Origin: Lamellibrachia columna
Taxonomy: Eukaryota > Annelida > Polychaeta > Sabellida > Siboglinidae
Length of the DNA: 64,000 nt
NCBI GenBank assembly: GCA_963662155.1
Contig: OY759263.1
Span: 12,292,053 to 12,356,052 of the forward strand
Direction of reading: 5' to 3'
The position numbers were made by a program, and so were the translations under genes. Positions 47,059 through 60,376 of the stretch are shown here, piece after piece. Under the pieces are notes generated by a model that had not been told where the DNA came from, made no database searches, and was given only the letters and a program-made list of their open reading frames with translations. Each line of letters opens with the position of its first letter. The first letter of the stretch is position 1.

Positions 47059-47751
47059 CATGTTTGGCCTAAGCTAACCGTCGTAACGTAACAATCAGGA
47101 GATATGTAAATATGTCATTGATATTATCCACCGCTTCTTCGCCCACAGGTTGTTATTTCCCTTGGTGGCGTTCCGGTTCCTTGCGCCGATTTCGTCCGTC
47201 GTCTGACGCCGCAACGAATGGCCGCATTGAGACGACACCTGCCGATAGACAGCCTATCGCCTGCTAACGGCAACACACTAAACGACATCCTGGCTGATCC
47301 AATCTCGAGGAAACACCTCTTTCCAGACGGAATCATGGTGAGAGACGTTGATGTCTTCGATGCACACACAAGCAACACACATTTGGTGACACAGGGGTGC
47401 AGCGCCATTTTGGTCAGCGGAAAAGCGTCATTGATGTACGAGTCGCTGTCGTTCGGACACGTCGCGGAGTGTCAACTGGGCCGTCGGTACACCATCGACT
47501 ATTACGGGACGCGGGATCATTCGGTGATCCTCGCTCACGTCTCGCGTCACCTCCCGTTGGTGCCCGAGATCTCGCGAGAACGACCACTTCTGCTTCACCT
47601 GATCGTTCAGGAGGCGTGCATGGGGGAGGAGACGAAGCAGCACATCAATAAATTCGCCGCCGCGAACATAGCGTCGGGCGGCCAGCGTCCGCGCTACTTC
47701 AAGATATACACGATGACTCATCCACTGCCAGTACCAAACCCGAAACTTTGA
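45718..47751 (+). CDS. GNAT acetyltransferase, histidine N-acetyltransferase (NAT16)-like
   Basis: Three exons: 45,718-45,882, 46,162-46,392 and 47,149-47,751, all phase 0, 332 residues, stop TGA. Exon 1 (MGRVVVRRATPGDYDGVVRI) and exon 2 (VAFKVAHIVDAGRTAVVQAG, then TIRGSGIFRLLEQ) give the N-terminal GNAT fold; RGSG is the acetyl-CoA-binding loop of motif A. Exon 3 starts VVISLGGVPVPCADFVRRLT and is the C-terminal half specific to the NAT16 family. NAT16 enzymes transfer acetyl from acetyl-CoA to free histidine; substrate here is unproven. Length and exon borders match the other cluster copies. AATAAA lies at 47,829. Intron 2 contains an (ATC)n tract, an (AT)n tract and a weak minus-strand LINE fragment near 46,880. 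The start follows a TTTGCAG acceptor-like sequence, so a 5' UTR intron is possible. Confidence 0.8.
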
Positions 47752-47839
47752 GTTTCATTTTGCAATTATCCGGGATTTTTTTGCAAATGTGCTACATAAA
47801 TTGTTAATAGTCGATAAATGTGTTTCTCAATAAACCTCT

Positions 47840-47905
47840 TGTGGATGGCCCACGCCCCCAGCGAGCAGACGGGACTAAGTAAATAAGAAAGCAAGCAAGT
47901 AAATA
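47840..47905 (+). mobile_element. LINE 3' tail, 5' truncated
   Basis: CCCAGCGAGCAGACGGGACT, then AAGTAAATAAGAAAGCAAG. The same 3' end recurs at 40,919 and 52,384, so these are tails of one family. Confidence 0.5.
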
Positions 47906-48089
47906 AACTATATAATGTATTATTATTGTCAATATGAACAGAGAAACCTACAAATCACTATTAACGAGCAAGTGTTTAGAGCCGAGGGTGTCAGCCACCG
48001 ACATGGGCATGTTGTGTCAGTCAGCAACTAAGACCTTAAATATGGACGTAGTGTAGATGTGGTAGTCTTCAAATGTGGCGATATCCCTG

Positions 48090-48455
48090 CTAAAAATACT
48101 GTTTTTAGAAAGAAACAGTTTCCAAAAAATAGTACCCGTTTAAAAATCACCTGTATTTCATCATTCGTATTTCGTGACATTCTCACGAGACAACTCACAG
48201 ACGACTGTTACATGGTGAAAACAGGAGTGAGGCAGGGATGTCTTTTGTCATCTTTCCACTTCCTTCTGGCCATAGACTGTATAACGAGGACGACCATGTG
48301 GCATACGAGAAATGGTACCCAGTTGACAATTTGGAGTCAGTTGGGCGATTTTGACTTTGCAGACGGCCTGGTTCGCCTATCACAGTCACAACAATATAAG
48401 GAGAACACACAGCTTTTTAACACAGTGTCTGTCGTCTTCCAATACAGCTCATGAC
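48090..48455 (+). mobile_element. Degenerate LINE reverse transcriptase fragment
   Basis: One frame reads YMVKTGVRQGCLLSSFHFLL, AIDCITRTTMW and LGDFDFADGLVRLSQSQQ, the palm motifs of a reverse transcriptase with the second catalytic Asp of FADD changed to Gly. It is truncated on both sides, related to but distinct from the LINE at 19,652-22,760. Confidence 0.65.
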
Positions 48456-49440
48456 TGACAGCCACACGTGAAATGTGGATACAGTGTCAACACATAAATT
48501 ATACAATATCAACAGTAGCAAGACAAATATCGCGAAAGCCAACACGAATAACCAAAAGGAAATAAGGGTAAAAGAAAACAGACATCACGATACGTAAACA
48601 ACCCAACAGTGCTATGTACAACTATCGTGTCACGTCAAGTCATTTTCCTTACTTCGCTCAGGACCGTCAGGAAGCGACAACGAATAACTCGCATTGTTTC
48701 ACCAGAATACCACAGGGTCGACCACAATGTAGCTTTATTAGTCGAAGTCCATACACACAACATCTATGCTACAACTATTCTACTGCATCTCTCCCACAGC
48801 TCTCCTACACCTCTCCCACAGCTAGATATAATCCGTTGCCGTTACAGCAAACATTTGACATACATTGACATCAAGTTAATATCTGCAATTTCAGCAGTTA
48901 TTGGTTCTACCTACATAGACAATCATGTTTGGATTCAAGATGCTGATATGCTATCATTATTCACGAAGTACATACGTGGCTGGATTCAACGAAAATGTTT
49001 TAAAGTACATATTTAACATTACTGATCGACAGAAATCAATTGGTTGGGCGTAAATCCATCACCTTCCAAGGTCACCGAGGACACGAACGTTACCTGGTTA
49101 ACCTACATCATCAATCAATCGAACAACGTATCAGAAAGTATATAGGGAACTTCATAACCTTATCCGAAAGTTACCAGAACTGTTTTGAATGTTGAAACAT
49201 TATAAAATATGAAATTGAGAGTATCATTGACAAATGTGTTACCTTGAAAAACGAAAAATAGTGTACAAGCAAACTATATGGATGGTTTATAGGCGTACCA
49301 GAAAGGATGAAGATTACACAAATTAAAAAGACGCACTTAATACAGCTACGACTGAAATTAGACAACACAGAAAAAGCTATGAGCAAACATTAACATGCAA
49401 CATAACAAATGAGAGCAAGATTTGTTTAGGAGGTTGGACC
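48456..49440. other. Unassigned sequence
   Basis: Short frames only. The end (49,030-49,440) has weak RT-linker character and may belong to the LINE that follows. Confidence 0.35.
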
Positions 49441-50260
49441 ACTAGAAGAGAGTGTTGGAAATACAATATCAAAAGGGTTTTTTCAATGGCGGAAGACATA
49501 ATTGGATACTTCAGTTCAATGTTTACCAGAGAGGATATCAGTTCATTACCTGTTCCAGATGCAACATTTCAGGAGGCTAAAACGGAGTACTTAGGGCAGT
49601 TAATTGTAATTCCAGAGATGGTAGCTCAGAAAATTAAGGCAATGAAGGACAATAAATCACCTTGAGTGGATGAATTTCTTCCAAAGCTGCTAATGGAAAC
49701 AGTAAACAAATTGTTATACCACTTGCGAAGTGTTCAACATATCATTAAAAGAGGGAGTGGTTCCTTTTGAATGGAAATAAGCACACATCATACCATTATT
49801 TAAAAAGGGTTCGAGAAATAAGTCAGATAATTACAGACCAGTGAGTTTAACATCACTGATTTGTAAATTATTAGAAAGGTAAATTAAATCCATCTCAACA
49901 TAACATGGTTTCCTAAAAGCGTGGTCATGCTCAACACATATGTTAAGTTCTTTTGAAGAAACCACTAAGTGGATAGACGAGGGATCACCAGTAGGTATTA
50001 TATACTTAGATTTCCAGAAAGCTTTTGAAAAAGTGCCACACCAAAGATTACTACTTAAATAAAAAAAAACATTTTATCGGGGATGGCATAATCGACAGGA
50101 TAAAACAATGGCTGACTGACAGAAGACAGCGTGTTGTAGTAGATGGGGAGGTTTCAAACTGGACATTAGTTTTGAATGGTGTAGCGGTTGAAATTAACGA
50201 AATTGTTTCCTTTCCGATTAAAAATGACAACAGTCTTAATTCGATATAATAAAAAAATTA
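49441..50260 (+). mobile_element. CR1-type LINE reverse transcriptase, decayed
   Basis: In several frames: QCLPERISVHYLFQ region, VVPFEWK, AHIIPLFKKGSRNKSDNYRP, VSLTSLICKLLER, TKWIDEGSPVGIIYLDFQKA with the first catalytic Asp, then FEKVPHQRLLLK and DGIIDRIKQWLTDRRQRVVV ending in VEINEIV where GVPQGSVLGP would be. Stops and frameshifts are frequent; the second active-site box is missing. Confidence 0.7.
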
Positions 50261-50440
50261 TGATTTTCCACAAAAGTAGATACATTGAATTTCTTGTTCT
50301 TTTGACTGTGGTATATGTTACCATTGATTCGAAACATGCTGATTTTTCAGTCAATTTCTCCAATGTCCTCTGCTTTATCCTCCATATCTTCTTACTAAAG
50401 GTGGGGTAAACATAATATTTAAGAAATTAAACTGCATAAC

Positions 50441-50784
50441 GCAAGTAGAAACCCTGATCATGGCATGTGCAAAATTAATTAAGGTCAACTTTATGTACAG
50501 CCATAGAGATGTCGTACAAAATAGAGTTGTTTGTGCTAATGTGGTGGCATGAGACATGGAAAAAGTTGATTCGAAACTAATGCTCCAGTGTCCTCTCTGT
50601 TATCCTCTACATGTTCTTCCACAAGGAGATGTAATACACATGAACATAGAAGTAGAAACCATGATCATGGCATGTGCAAAAACAATTAAGGTAATGCAAC
50701 CACAGAAGTGACATACAAAATATGATCATGGCATGTGCAAAAACAATTAAGGTAATGCAAACACAGAAGTGACATACAAAATAT

Positions 50785-50788
<4 letters not shown>
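50441..50788. repeat. Tandem repeat, about 69-bp unit
   Basis: TGATCATGGCATGTGCAAAA begins two near-identical units (50,651-50,719 and 50,720-50,788) and a more diverged one at 50,448. Confidence 0.75.
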
Positions 50789-52190
<1,402 letters not shown>

Positions 52191-53027
52191 TATAAAAACA
52201 GCCATTGTCAGAAAGAAAGAAAGAGATTCATCTGGTGAAGCTATTTGTACTGTTTCTAAATATATTCCAAACATGTTCTGGATTAAAACACACCTAACAA
52301 CTCATGGGGAAATTGTCGTGAGTTTCAACTAGAAATAGCACAAGACAGGACACATTAGAAAACCTATTGATGACCTATGCTCCCGGCGAGCACGTGGGCC
52401 TAAGTAAGTAAATAAGTAAGTAAGCATGTGTAAACAGCACGATACGTAAATAACCCAACGGCGCTTGACGTGTTCTCATTCAACGGCCAGCGGTGGCTGT
52501 TTTGGTGAGTATCAATTATGGTTGTTACAATTTACTGGTAATGTGTATTTGAAAATGACGTTTTATCATAATTAGGGTGGGGGGGGCAATACGCCCATGT
52601 CAGGCAATACGCCCATAGCACTTTTCCAACGAACGCCTAATGCAGTATACCACGTGTTATGCTTTTTCAAGTGCTGCCATATTTCGCTTTCTTCTGACAA
52701 GAGCGTTAAAGTGGATGCTCGAAAGTAAGTATGAAAATCAACGTTTCGTGTTTTTCTTGGTATTGATGTAAAAATTAATGTCTACCTTTGTGTTAATAAA
52801 GTCATCGTAACCAAGTGTGTTGTTTTGTCACTAGGCATATATCATCATAATTAACTTGTAAACATATTAGCAGCATTTATTGTGGGTGATAATAAGGACG
52901 CTTATATGACGCCACCTATTGATAAAAATAGTACTATTGGGGCGAGACGCATACCAACCAAGGGGGCAGTACGCCTAGGTGGGCGTTGTGCCCCGCCGCT
53001 GTGGTATATCAACATTTTGCAATCGTG

Positions 53028-53244
<217 letters not shown>

Positions 53245-53469
53245 CATAAAGAACAGTCATACCTTCGGTATAATAATTATACAACTAACAATACCAATCC
53301 TACTACTACCAGTCTCTGTGCACCACTTAATGTAACGCAGACAATAGGTTTGCATGATTACATTTCTTTATTATACCGCATTTAAATATCCTGTATGTTC
53401 ATTTGCAGTCTAAATCAAGGTCAGGCACTAAAAGAAAAAAGCAAACAGAGGAGTGTACGGTGATGGCAA

Positions 53470-53745
53470 GTTGTAAGATGCGTTGACATTAGTGAGAGAC
53501 GGCAGCGAAAGGTGAGGTTGCGTTCCTCATCGGCGCTGTCGCCGGAGATTGAGTTGGTCAATCATGACCACATCCAGACAATGGAGATGGCCATGTATGG
53601 CCTAACTCCTACTGACGTTTGACATAAGACGGCGAGAAACAAGTTGGCCGGAAAAGATTGGCTGAAGAGCTTTCTAGAAAGACATCCCGACCTGAGCGTT
53701 CGCAAATCGCTGGGAAAATGGGTCCAGTGTCAAATGTGCAAGAAA
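53470..53745 (+). pseudogene. Pogo/jerky-type transposase N-terminal remnant
   Basis: Reads RLRSSSALSPEIELVNHDHI, MAMYGLTPTDV, a stop, then LAGKDWLKSFLERHPDLSVR, the end of the CENP-B-type helix-turn-helix (WLKSFLERHPDLSVRKS). No DDE domain follows, so this copy cannot move by itself. It belongs to the enclosing element. Confidence 0.65.
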
Positions 53746-54856
53746 TTGCCCACGAGCAGGCTACACGGAGTTCATTTATCCCAACTGTGAATCAGACAAG
53801 GACTAGGACAGTCACTTCATGTCATATAATGGCTAATAGCAATAGAGAAAACATTTCCGTAATGCCTTTCAATTATGACATTTGTTTCAATATAATGTTA
53901 TACACGACCATAGTAGGAACTGTGCTAGCTTGACATAAATGAGACGACTTGGAGTATGCATGACACATTTATTTAATTGTATCAATTATACTAAACTGCC
54001 AATAGCCGTATAATACGGAAATATATATGCTTAATTGGTAGGTGTCAGATGTATGTTATACGTGACAAATGTGATGTCAACACGATTCCCTGATTTGTTG
54101 TGGGGCGAAACGCCTACATTTTTTTTACAATGTGTATAACTCGAAAACTCTGTGTAATCAAACTTTTAATACTGTTTATTTTAATAGAGTGTAACTGCCT
54201 CTTTCGGAGTATAAAACTGTTTTATCGAATAAACTTTGTTATTTGTTGTTATTAAATTTCTTGCTTAAGGTGGGCGTATTCCCCCGCCCTACCCTAATGT
54301 ATGGCATGACAAACGGCTGAGTGCGTCAAATTCGGACATCAAGCTTTGTAGCACTTATCAAAGGATGAGATCTACCTTCATAACATCGAACGCCTCACAT
54401 ATTAACTGGAGGCTTCTGTACACAAGTTTGATTGCGGGTTTGAGACAGTGACACACTATCAGACTCCCATTCATCGGTTGCATAACCTGGTTGGATTACA
54501 ACGACCTAACTTAGCCTACCTCATGCTTAGCACATCATTTACCATTGTTGCTGCTGATACAAACAATGTGATGCGTGCGCTGTAGCGAACGTTCAACTGG
54601 TCTCGCTTATCCGACTCTCGCTCACCTTCGTAAACTCGACTAAAAGATGGTATGACCCATGAAGGCGTGGTCTCGTTGTTTCCCACTGTCACAACTCCAT
54701 TTGGTGTAGGCGTTCCCGTGAAGGGCCAGCAACCAACCAGCGTCTTTACGGAAATTCTACATTGAATATTTGTTTGCTTGATTTAACTTTTCAGTGTGAC
54801 ATTTGTGTCAATAACATTAGAATCAAAGTTAATTCGAATTGAATCGTATACACTGC

Positions 54857-55244
54857 TAAAAGTTCGCTTTTATTTTATGAGTTAGCCAACTCCCCGGATG
54901 AGAGGCTAATTAAACTAATTATGTATGCGACCAGCATCTGGACGCATATAATTTCCGTCACAATGAAACTACACTCTGCACCCAGGCGATGATGTATTCG
55001 ACAAACGGTGGCGCCACGGCATGGAGCCTGTATAATCGAGTTTAGCTTATAACTTGCCTTGATTGTCCAGGCACCGGTATGTGGCGCCTTTTTTTGTCGC
55101 ACACACCAGAGCCTGGATCCAAATTCTACTTTTCATTGTTACGGAAATTATGTATGCACCCACATCCTGGATGTATGCAATATTATATTAAGGAGACTCT
55201 CATCCAGGGATTTGACTAACTCATACAATAAGAGCGAACTTTTA
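54857..55244. mobile_element. MITE with TA target duplication, about 385 bp
   Basis: Terminal inverted repeats of about 28 bp: AAAGTTCGCTTTTATTTTAT at 54,859 and ATACAATAAGAGCGAACTTT ending at 55,242, then GAGTTAG/CTAACTC. TA flanks both ends (Tc1/mariner or pogo style). The two halves are themselves inverted copies (GACAAACGGTGGCGCC against GTGGCGCC and TTTGTCGCAC). Its core matches the GC-rich end of the palindrome arms. Confidence 0.7.
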
Positions 55245-55349
55245 TCAGGTTATGCGATGTAAATCTTTAAACTTTGATTATAGGTAAAGCCAGACTCTCT
55301 TCTCGACGAGTTCACGAAGGCGCGCGAGTGGCGGATAAACAAGACTAGA

Positions 55350-55405
55350 TTTCGACGTACGTATCGCGCTGGAAAACGGTAGTCAGTAGGTAATCGCACA
55401 CAGAC
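55350..55405. repeat. Segmental duplication block B3
   Basis: Partner of 43,130-43,195 (CGTACGTATCGCGCTGG, GTCAGTAGGTAATCGCACAC). Confidence 0.6.
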
Positions 55406-55517
55406 CAAAATAACATTCATCCAAAAGACTCTCTGTAGCGGCTAAACAAACACTTTGACAGACCAGTCGAAAATGTTTATTAAATCAATAAGTCAGCCGA
55501 ATGTAACAAGGACAGTT

Positions 55518-55665
55518 TGCGCGCGCGCGCGTGTGTGGGTTTGTGGGTGCTAGCTAGCTTGCTTGAGTGCGCGTTTCGTGCGAGCGGGCGTGTGGGTGTG
55601 TTTCGTGCGTGCGCGCGCATGTGCGTGCGTGTATGTGTGTGTGCGTGTGTTCGTGTGCGTGATTG
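55518..55665. repeat. Alternating purine-pyrimidine (GC/GT) tract
   Basis: GCGCGCGCGCGTGTGTG, GCGTGCGCGCGCATGTGCG and long GTGTGCGTG runs, a Z-DNA-prone sequence. Confidence 0.85.
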
Positions 55666-56075
55666 CATTCACTGAAAGTATATGTCAAATTAACTCGTTC
55701 CTTCCAAACTATTTAGGTTACGTTTAACCCTTTGTATCCTGGTAAGGTTAAATATGTATATTTTTTGGGAAAGTCTATGTTACTTTATAACCATGTACAT
55801 ATGCATATGCCTACAACAATTTTTCTTGTACAGTATAAAAAAGATGTCCCGCGATGACAGGTGGCATTTTCTTGCCTTCACAACAGTCAGTCAACATGTA
55901 AAATACAACAGTCGCACATACAACGGCGCAGCATTTAACACATGTAACGTGAAAATAGTCACGTATGTAACGACACAAAATCACACGTGTAACGACATGA
56001 CAGTCACGCATATAACGACACCACGTTCACATATGTAGCGATTTACCGACATTTCTGGAAGGTATCGCCACATCC

Positions 56076-56839
56076 ATGGATCGCGCGGTGGTATATGCGT
56101 CTGATATCTAATGCTTTGTTTGTTCTGCTACTGCTGCTGCTGTTGCTGGTACTTTGCTTACGCATATACAAATACCGAAACCGCATTACAACAACGAGAG
56201 ACAGCATGAGGAAAGACATATGAATCATGTAAGCAGATATGTTTGTTCTGCTTCTCTTCACACAGGCTTCGCTTGGCAATGGTCCGGTTCCGTGCGCCGA
56301 ATTCGTCCGTCTTCTGACGCCGCAACGAATGGCCGCATTGAGACGACACCTGCCGATAGACAGCCTATCGCCTGCTAACGGCAACACATTAAACGACATC
56401 CTGGCTGATCCAATCTCGAGGAAACACCTCTTTCCGGAAGGAATTATCGTGAGAGATGGCGAGGTTTTCGATGCACACGAGAACAACACGTTTATGATCA
56501 TGCAATGCTTGTTAGCGGAAGTGCGTCATCAATGTATATCTTTGTCTTTCGGGTATGCGGTCACGTGCTCCCTCGGCCGCCTTTACCTCATTGAATACTA
56601 CGGCATGAAAGATGATTCTCGCTCACGTCACACGTCACTTCCCTTTGGCGCCCGAGATTTCGCTTTAGCGACCAGTGGTGTTCAACCTGTATGTTCCAGA
56701 GTCACGCATGGGGGAAGAGTGTAAACGGCGATTTTACGAGTTCGCGGTCGAGAACATAGCCCCAGGCCGACCGACACCACGTTGTCTGACTTTGTACTCA
56801 ATGACCCATCCACTGCCTCTACCAAACCCGAAATTATAA
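56076..56839 (+). pseudogene. GNAT acetyltransferase (NAT16-like) pseudogene
   Basis: Exon 1 survives only as MDRAVVY (56,076-56,096) with the conserved GGTATCGCCACATCC before it; exon 2 is absent; exon 3 (56,266-56,839) follows a CTCTTCACACAG acceptor. Exon 3 begins ASLGNGPVPCAEFVRLLTPQ and keeps NGNTLNDILADPISRKHLFP. About 13 bp are missing after TFMIMQ and 2 bp soon after, which together restore the frame at LSFGYAVTC; a further deletion at KDDS shifts it again, and a TAG lies in the shifted frame at the RERP position. The terminal codons (PLPLPNPKL, TAA) remain readable. Confidence 0.8.
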
Positions 56840-57850
56840 CTTCCCAGTGGTTGCAGTTGGTTTAAGTATTTTTCTTAATTGCGTAGAATATGTATCTTGT
56901 TAACGCATTCTCTATAGGTAATAACGTATTGTATTCTTCGAGATTACCTGTAACAAACAATGAGATGTCAACAAACGTGATTATCGCCCTGGTAAGATAA
57001 CTTGACGTGCTATTGGGAAAACATTTCTTTTTTTATATTAATGCATATAAAAGTTGTTTTATATTTGAGCTAAGCCATCCTATTTTGTTTTACCGCTAGG
57101 GCACGTAGTGGGCGAAATAGGACAGTGACTTATTTCACTGCTGATATGTATATATAATAAAATACCATTTTATATATGGATTCAGAATTCGTTGTTGGAT
57201 ACGGATGTATTCATAACCAACGGAAACTTCCATTTTATGTTTGGCCTCGGCCTGCCTTAATTTACGTAGTAAATTTTTGTTTCGTGTCCCACCGAAAATT
57301 TTAGAATATCCGTAGTATTGCCGTAACACCAATCATGACGTTATGTTGACCTCGTCACATTTACGCGGACTCTTTGTGGACATGTGACGTACAAAGTGGA
57401 AATAGTTACACTGCAATATCTTGTTGTGAAATGTTGGTATTCTTCTTCCAATATTCTGCCTAGTTTCAACGTCCTGAGGCAAGCCGATAGGCGAACACAA
57501 AACAATAAAGTTATATTATACTGTGAACTTTTTTTGCATAAAAATGGTGTGTCTTGAGTAGTACTCTTCAATGCAGCCAGACTGTCATTAACGATGTGTT
57601 GAAGAAGGGACGTGGATAGCTAAGGAATGTTTTCTCCAATTAATAGTATTTACATGGACAACGTGTTGATTTGAAGATATTCCTATTAGATTATTAACTA
57701 CTTTGTTCATCGTGCAGAGCTTAACATCTGCCCTACGGCAAGCTCGGGGTCTCCACACCAATGTTTGGGAGATGAGCCAATATACGTTGTCAGAGAAATA
57801 ATCTTTCTCGGGTCAAAGGAAGATTAATTAGAAATCTACGTTGAGATCAG
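56840..57850. other. Unassigned sequence
   Basis: 3' flank of the pseudogene; no gene or known repeat is recognised. Confidence 0.4.
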
Positions 57851-58145
57851 ATGGAGGCGGCTACTAAGTCAGGTTCCACATCAGTGAAGCATAACACCAA
57901 GCAATGCTTCAGCACTAGTGTATCGACCAACCGACGGGAACACTCCACAAAACGATACAAACAAACATCCAAACCCCAGTTGCCCAAACACTTGTTCGGC
58001 CAGAGAATTGTTATTTCCTGTAACGAACTCCCTCAGCATGTGATATGCGCAACCGCAATACCTTCAAGAAAAGGCTGGACCGCCCGTGATATGATATGGG
58101 CATTACAACAAGCCACTGGGCTTAATTTCGCCCATTACGCCTAAA
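57851..58145 (+). mobile_element. LINE C-terminal fragment
   Basis: NELPQHVICATAIPSRKG resembles the WNxLPxxVxxAxSxxxFK end of LINE reverse transcriptases. It is a short, truncated piece. Confidence 0.35.
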
Positions 58146-58559
58146 CGTATGTGTGGAAGGGACCACGGTGGCTACAAGGGCGTAAATCTGGAAGAACAAA
58201 GACATTACAAGCCATGCCAACATTATACTGGTATTTGCAATGGTTTTTCCAGTGGCTACGAATTGGAGTGAAACGTGGACCATCAGAAATACGAACCCGA
58301 TTTAATAAAAAAATTCGAACTATGGAGCTGGACCGAATGTTACGAATTCCGTCGCACGTCAAAAATGTAATTATTCTCATGAATACAGGCATGTTCTTAC
58401 AATGACCGTACGTCCATGTGAACAGGATAGTTCCGGTTATATGGCGATTTGTAAAAATGAAGTAATAATAACTAATAATGATTAAAGAAACGACAATATA
58501 ATTATGTTCTAAGTAAAGAACCCAACTTCCCCGAACATAAAGTTCTGAGGCACATTTTT

Positions 58560-59625
58560 CAGTCGAAACAAAGCTTGGAAATGCAATCGTATTGGATAAA
58601 AAAGAAATAACGCGGAAGAGAGCACGCCCCAACACAAGGTGGATGGACAAAATAAAAGATTCAACTGGACTGTCACTGGCTGAATTGTGAGAGGCGGTGA
58701 AGGATCGAGATGGCTAGATGTAGCTGAACAAAATCGGCGACGACTTGACGGAATTTGGGATATTTAACATAACACCTGAATTCTAACTAAATACAAATCA
58801 CCACATTATATATATATATATATATATATACATATCTCCTACACACGGATGATTTTGATTCACTTGTTTAAGTCTCAATAATACGCAGTCGGTAAAAATT
58901 CTCTATTTATTGGTAATGCGAATATCTAACATCACACCAATATCTAACATCACACACCATGTGCTGCACAACGTAAAATGAATAAAGGTTTATATATAGT
59001 GAATGTGCATGTATTATTTAAATGACACTAGAAACTTCTCAAACATATAGATAAAGACCAAATAAAATATTCAACTGGACTGTCACTGGCTGAATTGTGA
59101 GAGGCGGTGCAGGATCGAGATGGCTGGATGAAGCCGAACAAAATCGGCGACGACTTGACGGAATTTGGCATATTTAACATAACACCTGAATTCTAACTAA
59201 ATACAAATCACCACATTATATATATATATAATATATGTATATATATATATATATATGTATAAATGTATCTTACGAATATAAGAGAACATATATATATATA
59301 TATATCTTACAAATGTAAGAGAACATATATATATATATATATATATAATGTGGTGATTTGTATTTAGTTGGAATTGAGGTTTTATGTTAAATACACACGG
59401 ATTCCTAAGTACGCGGGCGATTTTGATTCACTTGTTTAAGTCTCAATAATACGCAGTCGGTAAAAATTCTTTATTTATTGGTAAGGTAAAGCGAATATCT
59501 AACATCACACACCATGTGCAGCACAACGTAAAATGAATAAAGGTTTACATATAATGAATGTGCATGTATTATTTAAATGACACTAGAAACTTCTCAAACA
59601 TATAGTTAAATTAATATATTATATG
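58560..59625 (+). repeat. Tandemly duplicated LINE tail with flanking sequence
   Basis: Two copies of one unit: 58,640-59,050 and 59,065-59,610. Each begins with a LINE C-terminal stretch (TGGACTGTCACTGGCTGAAT, DRDGW-like), then ATATTTAACATAACACCTGA, an (AT)n tract, and TTGTTTAAGTCTCAATAATA to TTCTCAAACATATAG. In the second copy an inverted piece of the unit (AATGTGGTGATTTGTATTTA at 59,347) precedes the second half. Confidence 0.75.
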
Positions 59626-59795
59626 TCTGCACATGTTTGCATCAAAACATCAGTTGTTGTGCCGAATTATATCATGACAATAAGGAAACGTTATTTCTCG
59701 TTATGCATACACCAATTTACAAACGTATCACATTCATACATAAACATAATGTACGTCAAATCGACGTCAATTTAACAAGATTGCTACCCAGTACA

Positions 59796-59898
59796 ATGCG
59801 ATCCCGATGTTTTGTATATTTTATTTTAGTATTAAGCATCAGCCATTCTTGATTTTGTCTACTCTATTTCTTGCAGATATGCTATTATAACATTATAA

Positions 59899-59958
<60 letters not shown>

Positions 59959-60058
59959 CATATATATATATATATATTATAGCATATCTGCAACAACAAA
60001 AAAAGAGTAGAGAAAATCAAGAATAATACGAAAATAAAATATACAGAACATCGCGAAC

Positions 60059-60129
<71 letters not shown>

Positions 60130-60145
60130 GATTGGATCGGGAACG

Positions 60146-60221
<76 letters not shown>

Positions 60222-60255
60222 GTTCCCGATGTTCTGTATATTTTATGTCTACAAC
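59796..60255. repeat. Nested inverted repeats with microsatellite loops
   Basis: CCCGATGTTTTGTATATTTT occurs at 59,801 (plus), near 60,030-60,052 (minus) and at 60,226 (plus). The stretch TTGCAGATATGCTAT (59,874) is inverted at 59,978-59,994. The first loop is (ACGC)16 plus AT repeats; the second consists of (AT)n on both sides of GATTGGATCGGGAACG. Confidence 0.75.
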
Positions 60256-60376
60256 AGTGGCGTACGGACTCGATTAATCCCCAACTAACAAATCCTACGT
60301 CGCTGACCATGTGTCAATGTGTGTACAACACAGTCAACTGATAACGATATAACGATGTCACGCAACCAATGGAAAG

